Shown here piece by piece: positions 33,526 through 45,565 of a stretch of DNA of 64,000 nucleotides; the stretch's first letter is position 1; each line of letters opens with the position of its first letter. The notes beneath the pieces were generated by a model. The model was given only the letters and a program-made list of their open reading frames with translations. It searched no databases and had not been told where the DNA came from. This DNA comes from Cristatella mucedo (taxonomy: Eukaryota; Bryozoa; Phylactolaemata; Cristatellidae). The position numbers and the translations under genes were made by a program. The stretch lies in assembly GCA_009760855.2 (NCBI GenBank), contig WPIO01000032.1, forward strand, positions 4,480,270 to 4,544,269. The letters are read 5' to 3'.

Positions 33526-36500
33526 GTAAGTGGACTCACAAGTTTTAGTTGCTTACAAAGCTTCCAACTAACGATCTTAATGTAATATTGCACACTAAAG
33601 CAGCCAATTATATACCAAATAAGAGGTTATTTTAGCTCCTGCGCGTGTTTTGACGAAATTTAAAAGGTCATAAACAAGAAGCGATCCCAATGCTGAGCGA
33701 TTGTTCCCGGATAATTTTTACAACTCGCCGATTAGCCAATCAAACTTAACTTTATAAAGGCTAGCTGATAAAAAAGCCTGATTTTATTAGCTTCCGAAGA
33801 TCTTTAACACAGTGATGTAACGTGATAAAAATGATGAAAACGTGTCGATCCTATAACAAAAACCTTACTTGCATTCCAATATCTGTCAGACAACCTAATA
33901 ATCATTCATAAATTTTAGGCTCGTTGAAAAAAGGTAGAACAGCCACATACTAGTAAGTTTTTAGAAAAATTCAAAATTTAATAAGCACATTTATTAAAAG
34001 GTAGCAGCATAATTTTAAGAGGAATGTGTTATGATTAGGCTTACGTTTAAATTTCGTCAGAGTGAGGTTAGTCAGTCATTAATTCTAGGCTTTAGGGAAA
34101 GTTGTTTTTATGGGTGTCGTTAAAAATCCTGCAGCTTTATTTTCTTCAATAAGGCAAATGCATACTAATACTCACGGAATCAAAATCAGATATAAACTAC
34201 TCAGTAATATACGAGCAAAGCTGAATACATTTTTGAAATTTCACCTAGCTCATTAAAGTAACGGCCTCAGAGAATGACAACTTATTCATTTCCAGATATT
34301 TTTCTTCTACTTTAATTTCAGGTAGCACATAATTTGCCAAATAAAAATGTTTCTTTATGATTATATCAATAGTCCAAAATTCCAATAATATTCACCTAGT
34401 CCTTGTATTTTGAAAAGAATCATTACCCGAAGTTTGGTTATTGGATTAAGGTTTTCAGCATTGTGTTGACATTTACTCTTTACTTAACTCAATATAACGT
34501 ATCACTGTTTGTTTCCCGAAAAAGCCACAGCACCTAAGTGAGTGCTAGGCAGAAGAGTTTACTATAGCTCACTCAAAGCTTGCACGGCTTTCGGTAGGCA
34601 TGCCATAGCCAACAGACTTCATCCTCTCAGGACCGTTGCATGAGCGTGCTTCAAACGGCAGCATAAGAATAGATATCCTAAGTGAATAAATACCATCGAC
34701 AATTGGAAAACACACTATTCTCTACTTCAATTCATTATGCAATGCCAGTCCAGAAACGGAGTGTCATCAAAATAATGTTGGCCATACTGCCTTTTGTTAC
34801 TTAGCACGTTTCAGAAGCTAACAATCTATGTTATGTGCTTTCAAATTAGATCTAGTAACTGCAGTCGGTCACTTGGGTGCTCGTTCTCAGTTCTGGTTTT
34901 GCCAGTTTTGGTTCGCATTTCTCTCACCGTCTTAGCTAGTCGAACCCCAATGCCAATTGTCACCGAGGTACTTTCTTTCTTGTTATTTTCTAAAGAGAGC
35001 TGATAATGGATTTAAGTAATTTAGCATGCTTGAGTAATGACACATAATTCTGATTCTTTTGCTTTTAAATTGTGTGTAAATAATCTATGCGAATTTTTCT
35101 GAAACTCATATTCATGAGCTAGATGAATGTTTGTACAATCGCATACTTTAAGCTTAGCCAAATTTTTCAGATTTATATATTTTCGCAAGTCAACATACGG
35201 GAACAATTATTGCATTTGTTAATGCAATGCAGATCCGTATCAAAAGTCTGAAAATTATTATTATAATAATCACAGGTCACTCATATTGCACATTAGGAGT
35301 ACGAAATTTTTTTCGAGAGACGATTCTGCTTGCTAAAAAACAATTTACCAAAGGGTTTAGTGACTTGCATAGCATCATTCTTACAGGAGCATGCGAAAAG
35401 AATGCAAGTATTAGGCTTAGGCAAGCGAGCTACAACAATTAAGAATCTGCCCAGCTATGGGTTAGTAGGACTTCTGGTTACTAAAAAGCATACTCTGATT
35501 CACATACTTTAACTAGTAGAGTCGCAAAAACAAAAAAAAACTTTCACTACCCCTCAGAACAAGGCTGAATGGATCGTTTTAATCTTTAAGTAAGACTCAT
35601 ACTGTACACGGTTTATGCAGGTAAAGAACCCAGCGTGTTTCGGACTTTTCGTACATGCTAGATGAACTTTCGATGGTCACAAGATTTCCGTTGAGTGCGA
35701 GGGCAAGTGAGTTTACTAGGAGCTGAGGATCCGGTGGTTCTAGAGCCTATTCGAGGAGTGATTAAGTAAAATAATTCGGCTGGCGAAAGAGGTATGTAAA
35801 GCGACCAGTAAGCAATCAGAGAAACAAGCTTGATGTATACTTCAAACTCGATAGCCTCCGATTGAAGCAACAACAGAGTGACCTTACGTGGAAGCAATGC
35901 CCATAGAAGCCGGAAAATTCATTGATTGCTAAGTTCTTTTATCGATACAATTAGAGCGTCATTTTAGAGTTTTTAAGTCACTACTTGTAGAAATTATGCT
36001 TGATCGTTTCTAACCTTGGCAATGGAGAAGTATCTAGAGACGTTCATGTAAGTGCGAGCATAAGTGTGTGTATTCACTTATGACAAGATTTAGGACCTGA
36101 TTGAGGCACCAATATTAGCTATTTACGTCTAAACTATGTCGATATAAAGCGAATAATCCCTTGTTAAACCTATTTAATAGTCAAAATTACGGCCTCCTAA
36201 TAGAGTTTATAGCTTGGTACATTTATAAATAGTGCATGATTTTGTCTTGCCTTGAACTAAAAAGAAGTATCTAAGTAACTGTTTTAAGCATAGTGCTTTT
36301 CAACTAATTGTGGGTGTTGGCAATGGTTTAGGAATTACATCATAAAAAGAACTGTTACGAATATTTGTGAATTTATTAATCTACATAGCAGCTTACACCC
36401 GGTCAGTAGTGCTAATCGAATGGAATTCATCGTGGCAGTAGCACCTCTTGAACTCTACTGGCTATGCCGCTGCATATTTAGATGTCTAAAAGTCTGCTCA

Positions 36501-37679
36501 GTTACTCGGGTGGACAATAAATTAGGATTTAGCGGACAGGACGGATAACATTTTTCCGAGAATAATGGTTTTGAATGCATTTATTCGATCGAATGCCTTT
36601 CTCATGGTCAAGAATAAAAAGATCCAGGACCTGACATTTTTTTTTAGACCGATAGGCACCGTTGCCTATTATCGTATTGTGAAGAATAGGTAAATATTCT
36701 TTTTTTTCGCAACCCTTTATTAGTGTACAAATAGCCACGTTTAATTGCTCTGATGCGAATGCATGTCTCACACATAATGCACATAATTTACTAATGCAGT
36801 TCGGTATTTCCTGCTGCAAAAGCAGTCCTTTGAATGCTCACATACTTTCTGTTTGTGTGACAAGATCAATCACGACGGGTTTCATTAACAGATGATCTGT
36901 TAAAATTGAGGAAAAAGTCTGAACTTTGAAAAACCTATCTATTAACCCGTTCTGAATCTGTGACTTATCAATCTATGCAACCACTATTTTTAGAATACTA
37001 AGCAAATGCATGCAAAGATATGCTACAGTTTTCAAAAGGTTGTAAGAGAGATTAATTGGTGACAGCGAGCCGTCGTGCAATTATTGCTATTACAAAAAAA
37101 AATAATTTTTTATATTATTTTAAACTTATTGTTTCTCGCGTTTGTAGAATAATTATTCACTCTTTATGGACCACCCTAAACAGCAATACCAAGTACTCCT
37201 TCAGTTCTTTCTTTCTGGCTGATGTACTGGATAAGAGATAACCACCCACTTTTCCGTCATCCCAGAGGTTTCAGAAATAACACGTGCAGTGATTGTATGA
37301 AGGAGGAAGAAGCAGGTTATTCTACCATGAGCATTTCATATTTATAAGATCAAAAAAATCTAGCTGTTGAACTTTCGCAAATTTCCTTAGCCTTGCACAG
37401 TCTTCTAATTGGAGCAGGTCTGAAGCAATTTGGCTTTTTCAGTTCCTCTATACAAATGGCCGACCAAAGCATGTCGAATCAACACAAAAATATACTCACC
37501 TACTGCACAGATGTTGATGATTAGTTCACATTACTAAAGTCTTCATGTAAACTATATAATTTTATATTGAGAAAGTGAATTATCTCATGCCTCGTTCGTA
37601 TTTTATTTTTATCCGTGAGTTTCTCGTTATAATCTGCAGATATTTTTTAGACAATGCTTTACTTTGTGTACCCCATGTA
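33526..37679 (+). repeat. Downstream block alpha (post-exon-3 sequence)
   Basis: Non-coding block repeated in part at 38,747-40,985 (block beta) and 62,845-64,000 (copy R). Beta lacks 34,570-36,460, whereas copy R has its start, so beta carries a deletion. An old antisense LINE-A 3' remnant lies at about 34,530-34,700 (GGCTTTCGGTAGGCATGCCATAGCC), also in copy R at 63,870-63,970. No further antistasin exon was found. The 35,000-36,460 part is unique in this window and shows nothing recognisable. Confidence 0.55.
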
Positions 37680-37770
37680 GTACACCCACATGGTCTTTAT
37701 GACTTTGTGGAGTTACTGAAGGAGTTACATTGCATTACATTACATTACATTACATTACATAGTAATGTAA
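37680..37770 (+). mobile_element. LINE-A 3' end with (TTACA)n tail
   Basis: ACACCCACATGGTCTTTATG and GACTTTGTGGAGTTAC match the last bases of LINE-A (compare 5,513-5,550), followed by about seven TTACA repeats at 37,725-37,760. It is a very short 5'-truncated insertion at the end of block alpha; the sister sequences continue without it after CCCCATGTA (40,990; 43,565). Confidence 0.8.
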
Positions 37771-37789
37771 AAGATTAATTTACTTCTGT

Positions 37790-40700
37790 GTGCAATGCTA
37801 ATTCATTAATAATATTATATAATCATTGTTCCTATTCTGAATATACATTATTACGTCTGGGCTAAAACAACGTCAAGTTTGACTGGTACTGCCCATGTTG
37901 CAATTGTGGTTGCTCAGCCTCAGAGAAATCTGGTCTTTTAAAAAGTTCATTCAATAATACATGTCTGTATATGCATGGTGTCTTACCGAACAAAAGAAAT
38001 CTCCAGTGGCCTGCGTTTTGCAGCAGCGGGCAAAACCCAGTAGTTCCAGACGTTCTCAAATTTTGATAAGACAAAAATCGTTTAATTGTAAATTATATAT
38101 AAACACTGTTACACGTGTGGGAAAATCCTATTACTAACACTCGAACTAAGTGTAGCTGATAGCTTATATTGCCCGATATACTTGAATTAATGCAATGCAA
38201 TTAGGTATACATAGTATAGATAATTTTAATGATTTTGTTCTCGCTTTGATTAACATGGTTAATGATGACAATTTAAACCAAGTAAATTGTACTCCTCTTT
38301 GGTATCATCATATCCATACATTCAGCTACAATTTTAATAGAATTCCCATTCAATGGTAATTTAATATTATCATGTATTTTAATAAATAGGAGCACATATG
38401 TGGGTAATTCCTATATCAGTGGAAATTGTAAGAATTTGATTTTCATGCTGCCCCTGGGCACTAACTTGTTGGCCTGTCAGTGAAAGCTTACCGGATACAT
38501 TTGAGAGGAAATCTTTTACTTGAAAATTCTTGAGACTAAAATGTATCACTCTAATGCCTTTAGTAATCCGTAGCACAAACTAATGGGAAAACTCAGCTTT
38601 GATATATGTAGGCAATCCAAAACTAACGCCTGTCTAACTGCTTTTTGTTAAAGAAACCTCACGGGTATGTAGTCCTGTACTGTGCAAGATGTATTGTGCT
38701 AACGGATTCAAGAGAGACAATAAAGGCAGTGAATTTTGTTCCTACAGTAAGTAGGCTGGCCACTCACAAGGTAAAGTGTCTATCAAAGCTGTCAACTAAT
38801 GAACCAAATGTATTATTGCACACTAAATTTGCCAATTCTCTGCCAAATAATATCTGCTTTAGCTCCTGTGCCTGCTGTGCCGAAATTATAAAAAGTCATA
38901 CATATAAAGAGATCCCAATGTGGTCCGATTGTTTACCGGATTATTTTTTGCAACTTGAAGACTTGCTAATCAAACTAAGCTCAAAAGAGGCTAGCTAAAA
39001 AAAGCGTGATTTTACTTGTTTCAGAAAAGATTTAACACAGTGATGTAACGTGATAAAGATAATACAAACATATATATCGTAAACTAAAAACAATACCGAC
39101 ATTCTAATCTCTTTCAGACAACCTAATAATCACCCCAACTTTTCTAGGCTCGTTAAATTATTTAAATGGAAGGACAGCCACATACTAGCAAGATAAGGAA
39201 AAATACAATTTCCGTAAGCTCATTTAATAAAAGGTAACACCATTATTTACTAGAGGAATATGTTATTATTAAGCTAACGTTTAAATTTCTTAAGAACCAA
39301 TTTGTGTGAGTCAGTCATGAGTTCGAGGCTTTTAGGAAAAGTTCTTTGTTTTTATGCGTGTAGTAAAAAACCTTCAGTTATATTATCTTCAATAGTGCAT
39401 ATGTTTACTAATACTTACGGAATCAAAATCATTTGGAAACTCCTCAGTGACATGCAAGCGAAGCTGAACTCATTTTGAAAATTAAACCTAGATCATTGAT
39501 GTAACGGCCTTTAGAGATCGAAACATAATTCATTTCTAGAAGTTTCTCTTTGTGTTAGTTTTCAGGTTGCACATAATTTGCAACATAAAACAAACTATTT
39601 CTTTTTTAACGCATCCAAAGTCTGAAATTCAAATCAAATTCATCTAATTTTTCTCTTTTTAAAAGAAGCATGAGCCAAAGTTTGATTACTGCATTAATTT
39701 TTTCTGTATTTTTTAACGTTTACTCTTTTGGTAACGCAAACCAATTTATCTCTGTCTGTTTCGCCAAAAGGCCTCAACTCTTACATGCGTGTTAGGCACG
39801 AGCGTTTCTATAGCTGCATATTTGGATGTCTTGAAGTCTGCTCAGTTACTTGGGTGGGAAATATATTAGGATTTAGCGGACAGGATGGATAAAATTTTCC
39901 GAGCATAATGGTTTCGAATACATTTATTTGAATGGATGTCTTTCTCATGGTAAAGAAAAAACATCTTGTACCTGAAATTTTTTGTAGACAAATTGGCTAC
40001 ATTAACTATTATCGTATCGTGAAGAATTGGTGCGTATTTTTTCCGCAAGCAATCATTAATGTATAAATAGCCACGTTTAATTGTACCGATGCGAATGCAT
40101 GTCTCACATAGAATGCTTATAGTTTCAAAATCCGATCCGGCATTGCCTGCGGCAAAAGCCGCCGTCTGTATATACACCTACTTACTGTTTAATTGACAAG
40201 GTCAATTAGACGGGTTCCATCAACACACGATCTATTAAAATTGAGGCAAAAATCTGAACTTTGAAAAACCTATCCATCTAACCTCACTGAATCTGTGATT
40301 TATGAATGTATGTAACCGCCATATCGAGAATGCTAAGCAAATGCACGCAAAGATTTGAAAGATTTTACAAAAGCTTGTAACGGAGAATAATTGGTGACAA
40401 TGAGCCGACATGCAATTACTGCTTTCACTTAAAACATTCATTTTAATGTTATTGCAGATTTATTATTACTCGCGTTTGCAGAATGATTTATTTACTCTAT
40501 ATTGACCACCTTAAACAGCAATTACCAAATACTCATACAGTTTTTTCTGGAAGATGTACTGGATCAATAATAACTCGCACTTTTCTGAGAAATCAAGTTA
40601 ACACGTGCAGTGATTTTATAAAGGAGAAAGAAGCAGGTTAATATTCCATGAGTAATTCCTTTCTTGTAAGAGCGAGGTAAATCTAGCTGTTAAACTTGCC

Positions 40701-41340
40701 TGAATACCCTTTGCCTTGCACAGTCTTCTAAAAGGAGCAGGTCTGAAACGATTTGGCTTTTTGAATTCCTCTATGCAAATGCCTGACCAAAGCATGACAA
40801 ATAAACACAAAATAATGTCACCAACTGCACTGATGTTGATGGTTAGTTCAGATTACTAAAGTCTTCATCAAAAATATGAAATATTACATTTAGAAAGCTA
40901 ATATCACATGCCTTATTCGTATTTTATTTATATCTGCGTGTCTCGTGTTATCATCTACAGATATTTTTTGAAAATGCTTTCCTTTTTGTACCCCATGTAA
41001 AATTGTTTTCAATGCACTTTTTCAGAAGCACCCTCGCCCCGCTTTTTGCGTTAGTCATTAAAGAGAGTTATCATAACTATTTCGGATTTATAAGCCTAGC
41101 TGGAATATCATAAGTTATTACTTTCATATCCTATAAATACCTCACAGTGGATGGTGTTAAAATAAACTATGAAGCGTCGAGATTAAAGCAGTTATTGTGA
41201 TCACGAGCTAACTCTTGCAAAATCATTTCTTTGCCATTACATACGTATAAAAAGGTAGCTTAATATATCTGTACGAGCAGGTTTTACATAAATTTGGTTT
41301 TTATGTTGGATTACTAATGCGTGCCTTGATTCCGTGACCT
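37790..41340 (+). repeat. Downstream block beta (second copy of exon-3 region)
   Basis: Tandem copy of 29,641-37,679 without the LINE-B insertion and with the 1.9-kb deletion noted for alpha. Matches include 37,790-38,580 to 29,600-30,187 plus 33,160-33,360, and 39,840-40,985 to 36,500-37,679. It continues beyond the alpha end into 40,985-41,340, which matches 43,565-43,900. Confidence 0.65.
38654..38746 (+). pseudogene. Decayed antistasin exon 3 in block beta
   Basis: 93 nt, open, with acceptor (AAAG) and donor (GTAAGT) both preserved. Reads VCSPVLCKMYCANGFKRDNK, then GSEFCSYS. Two cysteines are lost (G-C became G-S and the last C became Y) and the Pro after the third cysteine is Ala. The reactive-site pair Lys-Met is unchanged. 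It could still be spliced but would not fold as an antistasin module. Confidence 0.7.
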
Positions 41341-41354
41341 ATTTTGTATTGCAG

Positions 41355-41420
41355 GTTGTCATCGCGAAAGTCGTGTCAAGGAAATTTACATCACAGCCTT
41401 TGGAGAGATTGCCAATCTGA
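41355..41420 (+). other. Candidate terminal exon with AATAAA, copy 1
   Basis: After TTTTGTATTGCAG, a 21-codon frame (VVIAKVVSRKFTSQPLERLP...) runs to TGA, with AATAAA at 41,422-41,427. The duplicate at 43,920 differs mostly by silent or conservative changes in this phase-0 frame until its earlier stop. The antistasin exons end in phase 1, and that frame also is open here (CHRESRVKEIYITAFGEIAN...), so the phase does not settle which frame, if any, is used. Confidence 0.2.
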
Positions 41421-41429
41421 AAATAAATA

Positions 41430-43919
41430 GAAAACAACACAAAATATGGCATTACAAAAACGGTATTTTGTTTTTAGATAAGAAGAAAGTGTAAGATAAG
41501 TTAACAAGTGATCTAAAGCAGTGGCCAGTATTTGCTGAGTGACTCGCTTTTCAGTTTCTTAACGTAGTATCTCGTCACTCATGATAAGTCGGAATCCCGA
41601 CTGATGCAAGTTCTTGTAATTTGATGCTCGAACAGAGACCCAAAAGTGGCTTAGTAAGTAAAACTATAGAAAAAACATGTTCAAAATCTTTACCAAATCC
41701 TTTCCATGCAAAGTAAGGAGTTGATTGATTGTCACCAGTTTGCTGAGTAGTAAAGAGTGTGCAAAATGTTGCATCCATCGTGGTGAGAGATGTCTGCGGC
41801 CACTCTCTGTACAGAATACATATGAATCCGGGTGACCGATGAAGAAATTTGTAAATTTCCGGTTGTTTTCTGCTAGAATCTGCTCGAGCTGGAACCTAAT
41901 AAAAACTCTATTATTGCACCCGGACTATTTAAAGGTTATAGTAGTGTGCAGAAAAAAATCCCCAAAGACTCCTGCACTGGTGCAGCAGAGCTACTGGTAA
42001 CAAATCAGTGTCAGAAAACATCGTTAAATAGCCAAGCCAACTGGAGACAACGGGCCATTACGAATTCCCCATATATGGATAGTAGGAGTGATGTGGCAGT
42101 TTCGTATGTCTATCAAACCATGCCCTAAATACCAACGTAGTCCGCCTTGATACACATCATCCGAGACATTTTCGTGACAATTTCGTGACTTGCTCCTCCT
42201 TTTTTTAGTTGGCCCACAGAGTCTGTTTAAGTATTTATGCAACTAAAAGATGTAGATAAATCTTTTTTCTAAGCAGCATTTCATAAAAGGAGCAGTCATC
42301 AACATTTTTCATATAGTCAGCTATATACTAACCCTCTAGAACATAACTTTTTTTCTAGGGGAGAGAGGGCAGCTTAATCCTTTGCTAGCTGAGAGACAAA
42401 GAGGCCACAAGAGTTTACTCATCGTGGTTAGGTAAGGTTTATGGCTACTTTTGAGATTAATCGTTTCGCGAAAGATAGACCAACTAAATCAATAACGGCC
42501 GAATTGAGTTACATCTTTTTTTTTAAATTGCAGGCAGTGCTAATGTCCTGGAGTGACCTTGTGCGATGCAGATGTAATGCAATTTTATTTTGCACCAGTT
42601 TACGTCTAAGGTTATGCTTCAGCGTATCGGCTTACAGTGAATAGGCTTTTAAAAATATAAAGAGTCTGTTAATAATTTACAAGCAACCAAGCACGGCACT
42701 TGTTGTTAATAGGTCTTAGCATGGTTTTTTTCTGGAGTTATAAAACTACAGCTTTCTTGACATGCTGAACACCTGAATCTACATCAGGCAAACTACCGTA
42801 TCATATTTCAAGATATTTTGCTTATCACAGAAATAGAATGAATCCCGAGTTAAGTTAAGGTACAGAAGAGAAACACACAAGCGGTTATGATGGGATTAAG
42901 TTCACCCTGAGACTATACCAAGGTATTCATATTGTATATTTTTTTGTATTTCGGCACCAGTAAACGTCTAAGGTTATGCTTCCAAGTATCATCTGACAGT
43001 GAATAAGCTTTTGAATATATACAGAGTCTGTTAATAACTCAAAGACAACCAAGCAGGGCAATTCTTCAAAGGTCTTTGTTCGGTTTTCTTATGGAGTTAC
43101 ATAACTACAGCTTTCTTGACTTGCTGCAAAGCTGAATCTACATCAGGCAGCCTACCGAACAATTTTTCGAGATATTTTGCTCATCACAGAAATACAAATG
43201 ATCCCGTTTCAAGCAAAAGTAATAAAGAGAAACATACAAGCACCTCTGATAGGATTAATTTCACCTAGAGGCTATACCAATATATAATGATAGCATGTTA
43301 TTTTGTATTTTGGCTCGGTCTGACTAAATGCCGTTTGGAGACCCCAACTGGCCCAGTTAGATATTTTAAGTGTATCTGGCTCATACTTTCTAATGTCTTA
43401 CTATTGTGAATCACTATACTTATCACTTACTATACTATTACTTACTATAGCGTGAATCACAGTTTGTTATCACATGAATTATTCATATTTTATATGTATC
43501 CGTGTGTCTCATGTTATCATCTACAGATATTTTTTTTTAATACTTTCCTTTGTGTACCCCATGTAAAATAGTTTTCGATGCACTTTTTCAGAAGCCCCCC
43601 TCACCCCACTTTTTGTGTTTGTCATTGCTGAGAGTTTTCATGCCTATTTTGGATTGTTTGACCTGGCTTAAATTTAAAAGCTATTACTGTAAGTTAATAT
43701 AAATACTTTAATGTGGCTTATATGAATTAAAGTATAAAGCATCGGGATTAAGGCAGTTATAGTGATCACGAGCTACCTTTTGCAAAAGCATTTCGTTGCC
43801 ATTACATACGGATCAATAAGTAGCTGAATAAATCTGCATGAGCAGATTTTACATAAATTTGGTTTTTATATTGTCTTACTAATGACTGCCTTGATTTGGT
43901 TACCTATTTTGTATTGAAG
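41430..43919 (+). repeat. Small duplications: 42,560-42,945 / 42,946-43,310, and 40,885-41,520 / 43,480-44,110
   Basis: Two nested direct duplications are visible by eye. One has a ~0.38-kb period (CGTCTAAGGTTATGCTTC at both starts). The other has a ~2.59-kb period (GCACTTTTTCAGAAGC at 41,020 and 43,583). Between them, 41,430-42,560 is unique AT-rich sequence without a recognised gene. Confidence 0.6.
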
Positions 43920-43979
43920 GTTATCATCGCCAAAGTCTTGTCAAGGAAATTTAGCTCACAGCCTTTGCGGACGTGGTAA
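43920..43979 (+). other. Candidate terminal exon, copy 2
   Basis: Duplicate of 41,355-41,420: VIIAKVLSRKFSSQPLRTW then TAA, behind an acceptor-like TTTTGTATTGAAG. AATAAA occurs about 35 nt downstream. Shared reading is suggestive only. Confidence 0.18.
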
Positions 43980-44109
43980 ATCTGACAATGATTTTTTTTG
44001 AAAACTAAATAAAAATAAACGTAATAGAAAATATATTTTGTTTTGAGATAATAAGAAAGTGTAAGAGAAAATACCGAAAACTCTAAAACAGTTGTCATTT
44101 TCTTAACAT

Positions 44110-44883
44110 GGAATCTTATTTCTCACGAAAAGTGGTTTAATAAACATTTTAATAATTATTAGTGATTAAAGCAGTGCATGAGCTTTGTTTGACTGATGGA
44201 TCATTTTCTGAGCAACAGCCTCCCAGTTATAGTTTTTAATACTGGTGAAAACTCGAAGTACAAGAACATGGTAACATTGCCGGCACAATCAATACTGGTG
44301 ATGGTGTGAAGAATGGCACCATAATATTGTGATGAATTCAACGATGCAGCACCAAACAGCCAGAAGGGCAGAGCGGATGTTACACTGCCGTGTTTTTTAT
44401 ATTACAGTCAAAACCAGAGCTAATTGAGGCGAGAATTACGTAGCCTAAAGGCTTCATCTTTGGCAAAAAGTGAGAAAGTACCATAGATAAGTAAGCATTG
44501 CAGTCGAAAAAACTGAACAACTTGAAAGAAGCAGCTAGAGACAGCTGGAAGGATTGGCCAAATCCAACTGCTACGCATGTTTCGTTACAAAGTAATTAGA
44601 GAAATGAGGTCCGCAGTCAATAATCTGCCGGATGTAAGATTGGGGCGACAAACGTTTTAGGAGCAAATTGTTGAGGAAAAGATTGTGGTCAATGGATGAC
44701 CTGAGGGCATAAGGAGTGTACAACCTGTGCAGGAGTTAAGCTTTGTCAAACATCGCTAAGCCAGGACGTGGCGGGCGGTTATGAGTAAGAACTTAGCTCT
44801 TCATTCACTGATCGACGGAAGCCATCCCGTTTCTTACAGAAAAAGGGACACTCGGGTGAACGCCTATGATTTTAGACTAACCT
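44110..44883 (-). mobile_element. Old LINE-A 3' remnant before the tandem duplication
   Basis: From about 44,340 to 44,883 the sequence matches, with many differences, the LINE-A remnant and flank of the 2.46-kb units (compare 6,820-7,440: GGCTTCAT, GACAGCT-GAAG, GACCTGAGG, GCTAAGCCAGGAC). 44,110-44,340 shows nothing recognisable. It is the most diverged member of this remnant group. Confidence 0.5.
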
Positions 44884-44999
44884 TTCAGCCACATGCATCA
44901 CCAGCTACAGAGGCGTAAGACTTTTTGATTCGACTTGACAAAGTTTAATTGCAGTAATCACATCCTTACTTTTAGTCCATAATTAACCGATTGGACTTG

Positions 45000-45565
45000 C
45001 TTTTTAATGATTCTTGGCAATATTCTGAGTAAATATCCAAGCTTTGTTTGAAGATGTGACTTCTACAACAGACACCCGGCAAGGGCCTACCGACGAAGGC
45101 TGCGTTATTATTTTCATATTTATCGAACTGATCTCATCTGAATAGCTGTGTAGTTTTTGATCTCAAGAGTCTGCAGACTTTTTCGTAGGCTTTAAAAGTG
45201 GTTACATTTTAAAACACGAACTCGCGACCGTTTTTTGAATGCAGACGTCAGGACCTTTCAGCCACATAAGAGTATTTCGATCTCTTAGCTACACCAAAAG
45301 AAATTATTCCGGCATTTTTATTTGTGGTCTGAAAGTATGGTCAAATGGTTAGTGGTGCCGAGCACAGTAATCAGCATAATGTGGTTAGACGTGATACATG
45401 CAAGGTCAAGATGTACATTTGCTTAGTGGCAGTATGCAGCGTCAGAAAACATTTCGCAAAACAAGTACGAATGACAAGGACCAACTAGATTCTGCGATAA
45501 ACAGGTTCATTTTTAGCTTCTTTTAAGAAGTCAAGTCACGAGACACGACGCCATTAGGAAGTAAG
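45000..45565 (-). repeat. Diverged X/promoter-like block and LINE-B 3' remnant
   Basis: 45,000-45,300 resembles segment X of the 2.46-kb units (GTCTGCAGACT, ACACGAACTCGCGACCGTTTTT). 45,365-45,565 is a diverged LINE-B 3'UTR remnant (GTGGTTAGACGTGATACATG... CAAGGACCAACTAGATTCTG). The same pair recurs at 52,500-53,055, so it was there before the tandem duplication. Confidence 0.5.

Noticed and set aside
36529-36819. 96-codon minus-strand frame in block alpha
   Set aside because: The duplicate (39,866-40,177) keeps some similarity but with indels that shift the frame; no family recognised.
37681-37765. TTACA microsatellite as an independent satellite
   Set aside because: It directly follows a LINE-A 3'UTR stub, so it is best explained as the element's tail.
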